Shown here: piece after piece, positions 48,299 to 59,880 of the stretch | Layout: each line of letters begins with the position of its first letter | Position numbering within the stretch: position 1 is the stretch's first letter | Origin: Paragyromitra xinjiangensis | Taxonomy: Eukaryota; Ascomycota; Pezizomycetes; Pezizales; Discinaceae | Reading direction: 5' to 3' | Assembly (NCBI GenBank): GCA_038503065.1 | Contig: JBCAMK010000001.1 | Span: forward strand, 1,550,001 to 1,614,000 | DNA length: 64,000 nucleotides | Notes under the pieces: model-generated | The model's input: only the letters and a program-made list of their open reading frames with translations | Databases searched by the model: none | What the model was told of the DNA's origin: nothing | Made by a program: the position numbers and the translations under genes

Positions 48299-49513
48299 CT
48301 ACACCACCTCCCCATCCTCCCCCTCCCCCTCCCCCTCCCTAACAATCTCCCCCACCGCCACAATCGGCAATCCCCCCACCCCCTTCGCAATAACCCCACT
48401 CCCCACTCTCCACCTCAAAATATCACCCCAATCAATCCACTCCGTCTCCCACCTAACACACCCCAAACCACCCTCCCCCTTGCTCCTCATCGCAGTACAA
48501 ACCCTTCTCGCCCCACCCCCAAAGAACCCCGCCAGCAGCGGGAAAATCGAGTGCGCAAAACGCGCATACAAAAACTCACGAGGCAGACCATTAGACGCAA
48601 ACGCGTGTAGAATCCGATTATGATACAACGAGGCAAGCTCGTGCGTTCTCGCAAGTACATGAACCACCAATTTAGACCCCTAGCGGCATCAGCACAAACC
48701 CAGTTGTCGGAAAGAAGTACTACTTTCGGGACGAAAACCAACTTCCCCTCACCAAACGCAGAGACCAAGTCCGTACGAAGCGGGAAGGTGTTTCTCGAGT
48801 CGAGGATCAACTCCGATACACCGAGACGATGGTTGGTATTATAGAGTGCCATTGAGTTGAGACAGAACTTCCACGGTTAGTCATGGAAGATCACTCGGTG
48901 GGGACATACCCATTCTGTTTCGTCACGGGGGACTATATGGGTGTTTGTGATTCCGTCGCTGCAGGCGGTGATACGACATGAGTGGTCTTTGCTGTATGCA
49001 GTGGGGGTTATGTTGGTTGATGGGGATGACATCTGGGGGGTTAGTGTGTGCGAGTGATGGGTGGTGATTACGTACTGCCATATCGGCCCATTCTCTCGGT
49101 AGTCGGCGGTGTGGGAATAGCCAGGATCGAAAGTCGGGGCAAATAGGGTATGGAGAGTCGGAGAGCATTTCGGCGGGTTCGGGGTGGAAGTAGTATTCGT
49201 CTTCGGTGAGGACGTCGTCGAATTGGAGGATGGGTTGGGTGGGGGGGTTAGGGTTTGGTGGGTTTGCGGAGGTGGAGAGAGTGCCGGGACGGTTGCCGGA
49301 TATTATTGTGCATGCGGTGAGGGCTACGCCATGGTGGACTCCGCCGCGGTCGAGTGCGGGGAGGGAGAACAGGACGTTGTAGGGGTAGCTGTAGCCTGGG
49401 TGGAGGAAGTGGATTTCGCGGGTGCTGGAAGGGGGGTGGGAGTCTTGGGAGAGAGGGTCGGGGGTCCACCAGGTGAACGGGGGACGGAGGAGGGGGTTTT
49501 GGGGAGGGGACAT
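48299..49513 (-). CDS. HNH-type fungal protein, probably catalytically altered
   Basis: Complement of exons 49076..49513, 48910..49032, 48724..48867 and 48299..48679 gives 361 aa. The central part follows the fungal HNH_2-type layout: a CRITACSDGITNTHIVPR block (His178), the NTFPLRTDLVSAFGEGKLVF block and FVPK-GSKLVVHVLARTHELASLYHNR, then LPREFLYARFAHSIFPLLAGF. In such proteins the second block usually contains DLHxAFD with a metal-binding histidine; here that position is Val222, so nuclease activity may be lost. Three introns of 43, 42 and 44 nt keep phase. The N-terminal 140 residues are Pro-rich. Its start lies 522 bases from IML1, read in the opposite direction, so they may share a promoter region. 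Confidence 0.72.
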
Positions 49514-50035
49514 TGTGGGTTGTTGGGGGGGAGGTGGGTAGAGGGTAGAGGGTAGAGGGATAACTATGTAGGGAATGATATATGCTGTAATTGTTGCAAG
49601 AGTGACGTTTATTGTTGTGCTACTTGTTAGGTGTGGTTCTAGATGTTTCTTCTCCGCGGGTCAGAGATTGCACAGCCACAGGTTGGGTTGTGGTACTGTT
49701 GTGGTATTGTTGAGGGGGACTTTTACTCTAGATCTAGATGTGGACAGTAATAGAGTAGTGGTGGTAGTGATAGTGATAGTAATGGTGATAGTAGTAGTAA
49801 TAACAATAGTAATAACAATAGCATAGCAGCAATACCAACGGTAATAACCTCTCTTGGCAGATTTTACAAACTCCACGGCGTAAATTAAAATCAAAATTAA
49901 ATTAAACAGCCCTCGATTCTGCAAAACCCAATCTTTTAAAGATGCGATCAATCAATTAAATCCCCGAATCCTCGCATCGTACCTGCGTTCCCAACCGATC
50001 TTATCGTTATCAATCTTCCCCCAGAGCCGCATCAG
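49514..50035. promoter_or_regulatory. Divergent promoter between HNH-type gene and IML1
   Basis: A 522-base gap between divergent starts. It contains a microsatellite-like run at about 49755-49830 made of GTGATA/GTAATA-type units, and no gene. Confidence 0.45.
49755..49830. repeat. Imperfect trinucleotide/hexanucleotide microsatellite
   Basis: Units such as GTGATAGTAATGGTGATAGT and TAGTAATAACAA alternate. It lies in the divergent promoter, so length changes might affect either gene. Confidence 0.65.
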
Positions 50036-53000
50036 ATGGCCTCACTCCGCGACATCTCCAAACACCTCGAATTCCTCTTCCCCCGCCAGTCCGCCCACGA
50101 CTCCCCCCTACACCCCCTCACCAATGCGATAACCCCCCGGAGGACCCCCCACACGTCCACCATGTCGACTACGACGAACCTCCACCCCCCATCTTCGCAC
50201 ATGGGGCCCCCCGCTACCCCCACTATCCAGACGTCGAAAACGATGACGTTGTGGATCCACGATCCCGACGCGAACCCGACACTATCCCGTCGCGAAGCGG
50301 TGCTGAACTACGAGTTATTCGCGCCAGGTGTTGCGAAACCGGGGGATATCGCTGAGGTGCGATTACTCCCGGGAAACAACGTTGGTGATGAAAGTGGGGG
50401 TGTTGGGATTGGCGGCGAGAACATGGAGAGGAAGCGAAGCGTGTCAAAATCGAATGCTGGCGATGAAACGGAGAAGCAGGGACCGACGGCAGGAAAGGGG
50501 AAGGATAGGACGGAGAAGAGGTTTTTGTTCGTTATCAGGAAGATGGTGCCGGAGCAGAGAGCGAGGCCTGGATTTCAGGTATGTGTTGGTCTGGAGTGGG
50601 TGATCGTGGCTAATAGAAGCAGATCTCTCTTGCGAGTCATGTTGCGAATTTATTTGGGTTCCCTTCTAGGGCTACTGTGGTGGTTTCTATCGTGCGTTTC
50701 TTTCACGGATTGTCACTCGGGTTATTATTCTAATGTTATATTCAGGTCGATAAACCGCTTCATGAAGCTTCTCATGTTGAAATCTACTTCCGCGATCAAT
50801 ACATATCCCGCAGTGATATGTGGCGCATGTCGACCGCCCTCCTGACCGATACCTGTCCGTACAATGCACAAAAGCTCCTTTTCATCCAATCGATCCGTGG
50901 CACCGTGGGCAACATCTGGGTCCGCGGCGAGAAGGTCCAATCCGGCTTCTTCTCTCCACGCACAGTCCCCATCTTCCGCTCTGAGAGCGCACACTACGTC
51001 CTCTTCGTCCAGATGAGCAAGGAGATGTGGCACTTTGACACCGACGATGGCGGGGAGGGTGATCAAGGAGGCGAACAGGGCGGTAGTGGTGGAGGCGTAG
51101 GTGGAGAGATCGTATTCAACAAACTCGTAAACGGGTTCCTACCAGAACTATTCAAAAGATGGAAACGCATCAACGCCCACCACCTAGTATCGATCGTGCT
51201 CTTCACCCGCGTCGTATACGAACACGGCGAACCCGTCGGAATCCTCAACGGCAGTGGTAAAGAATGCGAAGAGTTCCTCGGCACCCCCGGCGGGATCAAT
51301 ATCGGCGAAGGTCGTCGCTACCGTGACTTCTACCGCGTCGTGGTATCCTCCATGGCGAGTGCCGACTGGACCATCATCCTCCACCGTCTCAAACGCGAAT
51401 TCACCGTCTTCCTCCGCGACATCCTCGTCCTCCCCGTCTCCGAAGAAGAAATCCTCTCCGAGATTGAAACCACACCAATCCTCTCAAGCGCCATATCCAT
51501 GGCCTCACGACCCGGAACCCCGGCCCTCCCCATCCAACTCGCAGAGATGCTCCGTCCCGCGTCCTCCTCAACCAACTCCCAACCCTCCCCTCGCATCCCA
51601 CCCCAGAAATACGGCCCCGAAAAACCCCCCAAAGAACGCAAGATGATAATCACCGGGCGTCCTTCCGCCGCCATCCACGGCAACATCCTCGAAGCAATCA
51701 ACCTCGCCACCTTCCAATTCAGCCAAGACTACGTCGACCGCGACCTCGTCCGCACCGGAATCAGCGTCGTAATAATCACCCCCGGAACCGGCCACTTCGA
51801 AGTAGACTACAACATGCTCAAAGCCACCACCGAAGGTCTCATCATGAACGGCATGGGCGTCGACCTCGTCTGTCTCAGCAAAGTCCCACTCCACACCGTC
51901 CCACTATTCAAATACCGTAACCCCACCCCCACCAAAGACGAAGACCACCCACCACGACCCCACTTCCTCGGCTCCTCCCCCCCAAAAGTAACCATCGGCT
52001 CAAACAACAGCAGTATCCCCAGCCCTCCCGACCCCGCCGCAGGCGAATGGGTATACTCTGTCCCCCACTGGATCGATATATCATTCTGGTCCGCGGCCTC
52101 GGAAAAAAAACTCAAGAAAAAAACCGTCGATGGCGCAAGAGTCGAGAAGAAACGCGACACTAGGAAACGGAGAAACACCGCCTTCAAGGCTAGATGCAAA
52201 ATGTATGAGCTCCAAATGATGGGGATAATGGAGAACGAAATCTCTGAAATATCAGTTCCGTTCCTGCACGAGAACCCATTCTGGAGACCGACTCCGAAAA
52301 CCACCAAGCCGCCGAAGGCGACAGATGAGGAGAGTGGAGACGGCGTAGCCGGGAAGGAGGCTGCGAAGACGGCGTTGAAGGAGGCGTTCAGGTGGATGGA
52401 TGAATATGATGATGCGGTGTTCCGGCCGCTGCCTGTATTCCGGGAACTTCAGAAAACCGCAGAAGCGCGAAGGACCGGGTGCGAGGATGACGAGAAGAAG
52501 ATCATCAGGAAGCTAGAGGAGGATCCGCTAGTGCTTGGTACTTCGTTCCATGGAGAGGCTCCTGGACGTGGTCAGGCGAGTGTGCATGGGCCGGGGTTTT
52601 TCGATAGGAAGATGAAGGAGCGAAGGCCGGAGCTTGATTCTCCTATTGAGGCACGCGCGGATGATGTGCTCCCGTTGCAGCCGGTTGCTAGTGCGGTTGT
52701 GCCGCCGGTTAATTCTGCGGGTATCTTAGGGAAGCCGTCGAGGTTGGTGAGGAATATTAGTATTGGGTTTAAAGCGTGGGGCGTGTCGAAGGCGACTGCG
52801 AAGACTGGGTTGGTGAGTGCTGAGGCTACGGTTGGGACTGGGTCGTTTAGTAGTCCTTCTGGTGGGGTTATGGTTACGAGGGGTTTCGATACGGGGGAGA
52901 GTAGCGTGGGTCCGAAGAGCCCGTTGAGTCCTAGGAAGGAGGAACATCCGAATCCGAGTCCGGAGAAATTAGGATGGGGGAGTAGGCCAATTTCGATCAA

Positions 53001-55788
53001 GAACAGTGCGAATAGTGCGCTTAGCTCTTTGGAAGCTGCGGGGAGGGAACGGGATCGGAGGAGGAGTATTGTTGGGAGTCCGTTGGATGCTCGTGGTGGG
53101 AGCGGGTTAGGCGCTGTGAGGGAGGGACAGATGGATATTCTCAAAGCGGGTCTACGTCTTAATAGACCGAGTTTGGACCTTGTTGCGAATCAGGACAAGA
53201 TGGCTGGAATGATCCCGTCGACTGTGTCTCCTACTAGTGCGCTTGCACCTTGGGTTCAGGTTTTGAATCCGAGTAATCCGAAAAAGAACCCTCCGAGCGC
53301 AGTTAACCAGTTCCGACGCTGGCATCATGTTTTCCCTAAACCACTAAAGATCTCGACCGTTAAATGGAAGAGTTTATGCTCCCCTGCAGCACTCCCACTA
53401 ACGACGGAACACTTTCCTACAGCGGAACAGCTTCGTGACGAGTACCAGGAGAACCCGTATGTGATCTCGCAGAACGAAGACGAGGAGCTCGAGGGGGTTG
53501 GTGGGAACCGGGAGGAACTCGTCAGAGCGATGATCGGACAGCGACTTGCACAGGGGTTCCAGATTGTGGTTGGGAATCTAGTAGCTGAAGCGACGGCGGG
53601 GAGAGGCGGGGATACGAATATATATGAACCGGATTATATGGTTAAAGCTGGTTCCTCGTGTTTCATGAGCCTTGGCAGTCAAATCCATCAGCTTATCTGC
53701 GACGAGGAGTATAATGTCGAGGTGAAGCGGTATGTTAGGAAGCAGACCGCTCCGTTGGTGAGCACGGGGGTGAGTGTGTATGATGAGTACATCAGCTACA
53801 TGAAGACGATCATGAGCGATGAATATCAGCCCGTCAAAGCGTCGTTTAAGCTACCAATCAACGAATATAACTGGAACTACGTCGACCAGTATATCGGTGG
53901 CTACGAAGAAACGCTGACAGAGCAGCTACGGTACTGGCGCGCGAGATTCGTGCTGATCCCGAACGACCCGCCGGAGTCTGCAAGGAGAGTAGGACCTGGA
54001 CTGGGTGGTGGTGAACTCAACGATGAGGAAATAAGACTGGAGGGGATTCGGAGGCTGACACTGTTGTTCCAACGTAATCGATATATTCCCCCGGAAGAAC
54101 GCCAGTATGAGCGGTTTGGTCGGAGGAAGAGGAAGGAGAAGGATCCGTTGCAGATACTATATAAGACGGTTGATCCTAGCGTTGTGGTCGCGCAGGAACT
54201 TGAGAGTCTGCCGCCGGCGGAGAATAACACCAATATGCGTCGTAGTCAGCTTCTCTCGACAGAGCAGTTCGATAAGAAGAATCTTGATACGACTGGGATT
54301 GCGCAGGAGATTCAAGGACCTCGTGGGGTGCGGTTGGAGAATCGACGTTGGCATCTTAGGTTTCATTCGAACTGCTTTGTTGGGGATGAAATGGTTACGT
54401 GGATCCTTGAGAACTTCCGAGACGTCGAGACGCGGCAAGAAGCGGAGGAGGTTGGGTTAAGATTGTTTAAAGGAGGGTTATTCCAGCATGTTGAGAAGCG
54501 ACATGAGTTTAGAGACGGTAATTACTTCTACCGCATTGCGGAGCAGTACGCTCAGCCTCAGGCAAGGCCGACATCGAAAGGTGCGGGATGGTTCACGGGC
54601 ACGTTTAATGTTAAATCGGTCCCTCCTACGCCAACTCCTAAGGATGAAGCAATAAGCCCGCTGCGTAGTCGGAGCAGTACAATGTTAACGGATGAGAGCT
54701 CTGAGGGATCGTATCACTCTGGATTCCGCACACCGACACCGGTGCCGAAGAAGAAGGCGGAGGTCGAGTTGAGTAAGGTTATGAAGTATGATGTCGACCC
54801 GGGTAAGAAGAGTTATCGAAAGGAGCTTATTAATCTACACTACGACCGTTTACATAACCCCGATAACTGTTATCATATCCGTATCGACTGGATGAATACT
54901 ACTGCGAAGTTGATCGAAGACTCGTTGACGTCGTGGGCACGCACTGTTGATCGGTATGGCCTGAGGCTTGTTGAAACACCTATCGATGAGATATCTGTTA
55001 TCCCGAAAAGAAATCCCTTCAGAAGTCCGTACATTGTCAAATTATGCGTTCCCCCTCCACCAGCACCTCCGCAGTACACACAGCCGTCCTCACCGACTGT
55101 TGAGAACATGGAGATGTCAACGATTCTTACGCCACTACCTCCTCCCCCTCATTCCGCTCATCCAGAGAAGGCAGATCCTCACCACTTCCACAAGCTTATA
55201 CTAAAGAAGTTCCATTTCGTCCTCGACACTGAAAGTGCACGAAACTTCCCCGCGGATGTCAAGGTTAAGTACTCGTGGGGAATGCCAAGCTACCGCTGGA
55301 GCCAGTATATCCACCGCTCCGGCTCCGTATTCTGCCAGATTGCCGATGACGGCGCATTCCTGTTCATGGCAAATAGATTATACACCATTCGCACTGGTCG
55401 AGCATCATCAGTAACATACCCTGCAATAGCTGGCGACAATGTCAGTCCAGAAGGCATCAAGGGCGATATGGACAGGTTCTGTAACGATCCGGATGCCTTA
55501 AGGAAGTTCTACGATGAGAAATGTGGTCTTGGGGAGAAATGCAGTGATACACTCTTTGGAGGTCGAGTATTACCGCCGATTTTCCCAAGGATGGAACCAC
55601 CGCCGTTGCCACCGCAACTAGCGAGTCCTGTGTTAGGTCCTCTTGGGGCGGGGAGTCCGACGACGGGTGCGAGTAGTGTTCATGGGGTTGGGAGGACCAC
55701 TAGTATGAGCCTGCAAAGTGGTCGTAGTAGTATTGTGGATGTAGTCCCGGAGGATTTGGTATTGGGAAGCACGAAACAGTTTTGTTAA
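50036..55788 (+). CDS. IML1: IML1/DEPDC5, SEACIT (GATOR1-like) TORC1 inhibitor subunit
   Basis: Exons 50036..50578, 50623..50691 and 50746..55788 give 1884 aa. The N-terminal IML1 region is clear: ISLASHVANLFGF, SHVEIYFRDQYISRSDMWRM, VRGEKVQSGFFSPRTVPIFR, YVLFVQMSKEMWHFD and VNGFLPELFKRW. Around residue 540 lies the conserved RTGISVVIITPGTGHFEVDY and then GVDLVCLSKVPLHTVPLFKY. A DEP domain follows at about 1400-1475 (WHLRFHSNCFVGDEMVTWIL). The C-terminal domain ends with KKFHFVLDTESARNF and WGMPSYRWSQYIHRSG. IML1 is the GAP-type subunit that, with Npr2 and Npr3, restrains TORC1 at the vacuole when amino acids are low. The 44- and 54-nt introns flank a 23-residue exon. The downstream frame starting at 50818 is an internal Met only. 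Confidence 0.92.
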
Positions 55789-56334
55789 GCATAGAGGATT
55801 ATCGATGTGATTGGTGTTGTTGGTTCGAGGTTTTTATGTTCTTGGTTGTATTTATGGCATTTCGGGTAGCTGGTCCTTTTTTTGTTTTCTTTATTTCCTC
55901 TTTTAACGCGGGAATCGTTGGGTAAGGTTTATTATTTCTTCCTACATATTTGGATTTTGGCGAGTGGTGGTCTCTTCTGTTGGTGGACAATATTTACGCC
56001 CTCGACCTTGTACCTATTAAATTTCTCAGTCACGATATATCACTCGAATGGAAATCAACCAAATCTATTCTACCATACTGAAAAGTGCTCTGTCGTCCTG
56101 TCCTAACCACTCTCTTGAGGCAGCTCCCAAAAGTTGTTCACAGACCATCCCATTAGAAAAACAACAAAGCACCCATTACGGAAAGTCCATCAACTATTCC
56201 TTGATATGCTGGAATATGCAGAATCCCACACCCCAACTCCATCTCATTGAGACGTCATCAACCTCCCTCACCGACTACACCTGTAAACCCCAAGCAGCTG
56301 CAAAACCAGGCCGCCCGTAAATGTAGAAACCTAA

Positions 56335-56354
56335 ATCAATTTACGTAAATTGAT
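56335..56354. repeat. Perfect 20-bp palindrome containing TTACGTAA
   Basis: ATCAATTTACGTAAATTGAT reads the same on both strands. The core TTACGTAA is the type of site bound by bZIP dimers such as the Yap/PAR groups. It lies 550 bases after IML1 and does not sit in an obvious promoter. Confidence 0.6.
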
Positions 56355-59152
56355 GCCGAAGGCAAAACCTAGTAAGAAAAGTATCAATAATCGAGACCGT
56401 TTTCCTCGATCCTTAATATTCCATCTCGATTCTGTGCCTGTGGCCTCCTACTAGATTAGGGTATAAAGATGAGATGGCGGAACTATCCGTTCTACAAAAC
56501 AACCATACAAACGACGCAAGACCTGCACCATCCCCATACTCAACCCTGGTAAAAACTCTTCCCAATCAACCCTGGCCCAAGAGAGAAAAAAGCATATGAG
56601 ACATGATGCAGGAATCTCAGAACCCAAGAAACTTCTAATGCACCCTTCACACCGATCCGATGTTACCATACTTGCTTTTGCTTATTGCGATCACAGTCAG
56701 TCACTCGCTCAACTACTGACGTATTTGATAGGATATGCCGAACTACCCTCTTCCAAGCTAATCCACCAACCCTATATGCCGAATCTTCACGGCATATCTT
56801 TAAGCGGATACTAGAATCGTTTCTTCTTGCTTTCACTTCTATAATATATTTATCGTCATACATACGTCATTAGTAAGATCGGAAGTTCATTCCAGAGTTA
56901 ACTACCAGAGCTGAACAGTCACACAAAGGTTGGAGTTTGGTCGAATAAGGATACTGGACGCTCGTCACACAAAGGCTGAATCTTTAGTTAACCACAGCGT
57001 TGATCCTAGTAACTGGTAGGAAAAAAAATTTCAGCACAACAATCTCGATTCTCTGTTATCCCCCACTATGAGTCTAACTAGCGCTAAGGGTACTGGTTAG
57101 TAGCCTGGTTTGCTGAAAAATGAGCACAAACCCCAAGCAAATGCACTGATGGAGTCAGTAAAAATAGGTGCATTTTCGAATCTCCCAATCAGCATCCGCC
57201 GTGAGCAGCTAGGTACATAAAATCAGCGGTGCAGGAGCAGACTTCCCCGCTTCGTATGGAATCCGGGGATGATTTTTATAGAACCTTATCTATTACTACA
57301 TTTACTCATACATCCGTGCAAGGACGCTATCTCTCGCAAAGCACGGCCCGTAACTATCGACGATTCTAATGGGTAGCTCGAGAAGGTGGCTCGCACCGAA
57401 TATATGGTATACGATATTTGTACGGAGCAAGGCGGGTTTCCAATCAGAAGCACACTCCCAATCCTGTCTAGTGCGCAAGCGGTCGTAATATCTACCCGCT
57501 TTATCCCGTCGCAAGACGAGAACTAGCCCCCAACTTTATACTCCGGAATGGCATGATTTAAATCTCAACGCCTCGGTTTCTGTCGGCCCTTGTGGCGTCA
57601 GGGTAACCCTGAAGGCAGAATGCAGGCTAACCGATGTGAAACCCGAAAAGCAAATAAATAATAACGCCAACCAACCCCCTCCTCAAGCGAGGGCAGGGTA
57701 ACCGGTGGGGTGGAAAATCCCCCCCGCAATTCCCAGGTTTTGGTGATCTTTTTTTCTCCCGGTCAATCGAGGCAATATTCAGATCTTGGGGCTCTCAGGC
57801 CTTCAAATTACTTCCCTTAACCCGAACCCTTACGTGTAATCTGTCTGCATCCGAGAGAAATCGTGGGGCTAGTGGTGATCGATATTGTGCAGGTCGTGGG
57901 GGAAAGCTGGAGTGGAATTTCAAGAAGGATACATACAGAAATTGGTTCGGTGAACGGTAGCAACACCCTGTTTTCATCGACTTTGCGTTTGCGGTTGGTT
58001 TTTAATTACTGAATCCAATATGCTCGACGCGGGTTCGGGATAACCCCCTGAAAAATGCCATTAATCAAGTGAAAGTGGAGGCAGCGTCAAACACGGTGTT
58101 CTTGCCGTCAAAGGGCCGGAAATCCTGTTGACATAAAAAAATAAAATAAAACTTTGGAAACGCCTCGATATGATATGTTACGTTTTGATAATGGATGAAC
58201 AAGTTCAGGGAGAAGTTTGAGGGATGCATGGGGAAGCCATATTTCAAAAAACTCTATCGTCAAAAAAAACAATGTCAAGTCCGAAAGTCGATGCTATTCG
58301 AGGAGCTCAGATGCGAAAACTGATGTCCGATTATATCCTCGCCAGTTGACCATTCAAAAATAACACTCCCAGAAAAATAAGTTGAATTCAAAACACCAAA
58401 ACCCCTCCTGTATCCAACTATTTTTGTCAGGCCCCGCATATTAATTTTCCGAGAGTCGAGCGTAATTGAAGCATTTCCATAATATACTCCTTATTGACAC
58501 TAGAATCCAAACGACGTCACTCGTAACCCAAATATCAACAGCATGACCAGAGGCTGCTGATCCACAACACCCTTACATATGTACAAACGGTTATCGACCG
58601 CGACCTAATGTGCATGTCATCCCCGCATTCCGAGATGTGATAATTATCTGCATTAGCGATGTCGGCAGTTTAAATCAGAGCTGCGCTGACCATGTATGTT
58701 CGGAAGAAAGAAGCAAAGAAATCGCGGTCTCGCAACGGCCAGTGACGGCGGAAAGTGTGGAAAGAAAAAGAAAACAAGTGAACAACGAAGAGAAAAGCAA
58801 CGCTAAATGAAGAAAACAAAAATGATCGCGATCTCGCATTGCTACCCTCATCGGAAATTCAAACAAAAGTAAATGTTGCTGCTGTAACGTCGTGAGGTTT
58901 GTTGTCTTAATGGAGAGTTTTGTATTGTGCCACATACATACGGAAGATTTTCCGGTGTGGAGCCCACGATTCCAACGATAAATAGGGATTCGCGGGATCG
59001 ATCATGATTTGTTTAATTTCCCCTCTTTGAGGATTTTTTTTCTTTAATTCCCCTTGACTCGTGATCAATGAAATATTAACCAATATCAAATGTTTTCGGT
59101 TAAAAGTCACGTCATGCAATAAGGGTTGTTTGGTCAGAGTCCCCTCTTAATA

Positions 59153-59173
59153 CAGCGTGATCAAATCACGCTG
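59153..59173. repeat. Perfect 9-bp hairpin
   Basis: CAGCGTGAT and ATCACGCTG flank CAA. It could be an end of an unrecognised small transposable element; I did not find a matching partner end. Confidence 0.5.
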
Positions 59174-59498
59174 AAGTTGGATGAAATGGTTAGGTGTTTT
59201 CTCCCCGATGTGAGTAATTTATTCAAGAGTGATTTTATGATCGTCGCTCCTCTGTGGAGCACGAGTGATGATACATGATCCCCAACTACCGAACTTGTCA
59301 CTGATGAAATATTCTAGACAAAAATAAGCAAAAATCACGGATAATGAAACTTCAAAGCTTCGTAAAAGACCTCGGAAAGTTTCGGATATTGGAAAAAAAC
59401 CCCAGTCAGATCCCTCATGCCTACATGTATGTTACAACTGGGTTCTATCTAGTGGAAGGCAGCGTTCCGAGGGAAAAAGAGACTCACAAATAGTCCGA

Positions 59499-59880
59499 TC
59501 TGGATAGCAAAGAGAGACAAGCACTTGAATGCATAGATGTCGCCGACCTCAACTCAAAAAACAAATTCATGGCTAAATATCACTTTGCTGAAGTCATGAT
59601 TCCTGAGGACGAGAACGAGCCTGTAGCAAAGGATCTCGATGAAACATGGTGAGATGTAGTGAAGTAAGCCATGTAAATGCCCTTGGAATCGACGATATAG
59701 CACCACTAACCACGGCTATTTGGAGAAACGATGAAGATCACAGTATTACTCATATTCTGTTGATAGAGAATCACCCTGTTAGCGCGTTCCACACATTATT
59801 ATGCAAGTATCCTCAAAGTGAAAATATAACGCACAGTCGTGGCTCTTGTATCGGAAATTTTATGACATTCTATCATTGAC
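59499..59880 (+). pseudogene. Possible decayed coding fragment, ankyrin-like
   Basis: An ATG-less frame from about 59499 reads DLDSKERQALECIDVADL and HFAEVMIPEDENEPVAKDL, with a GTGAGA donor after it. A second frame from 59646 contains PLTTAIWRNDEDHSITHILL, reminiscent of an ankyrin repeat. I found no splice join that keeps both open. It may be a remnant or chance. Confidence 0.2.

Noticed and set aside
51807..53144. Minus-strand frames opposite IML1
   Set aside because: They mirror the IML1 coding frame; no independent start context or domain.
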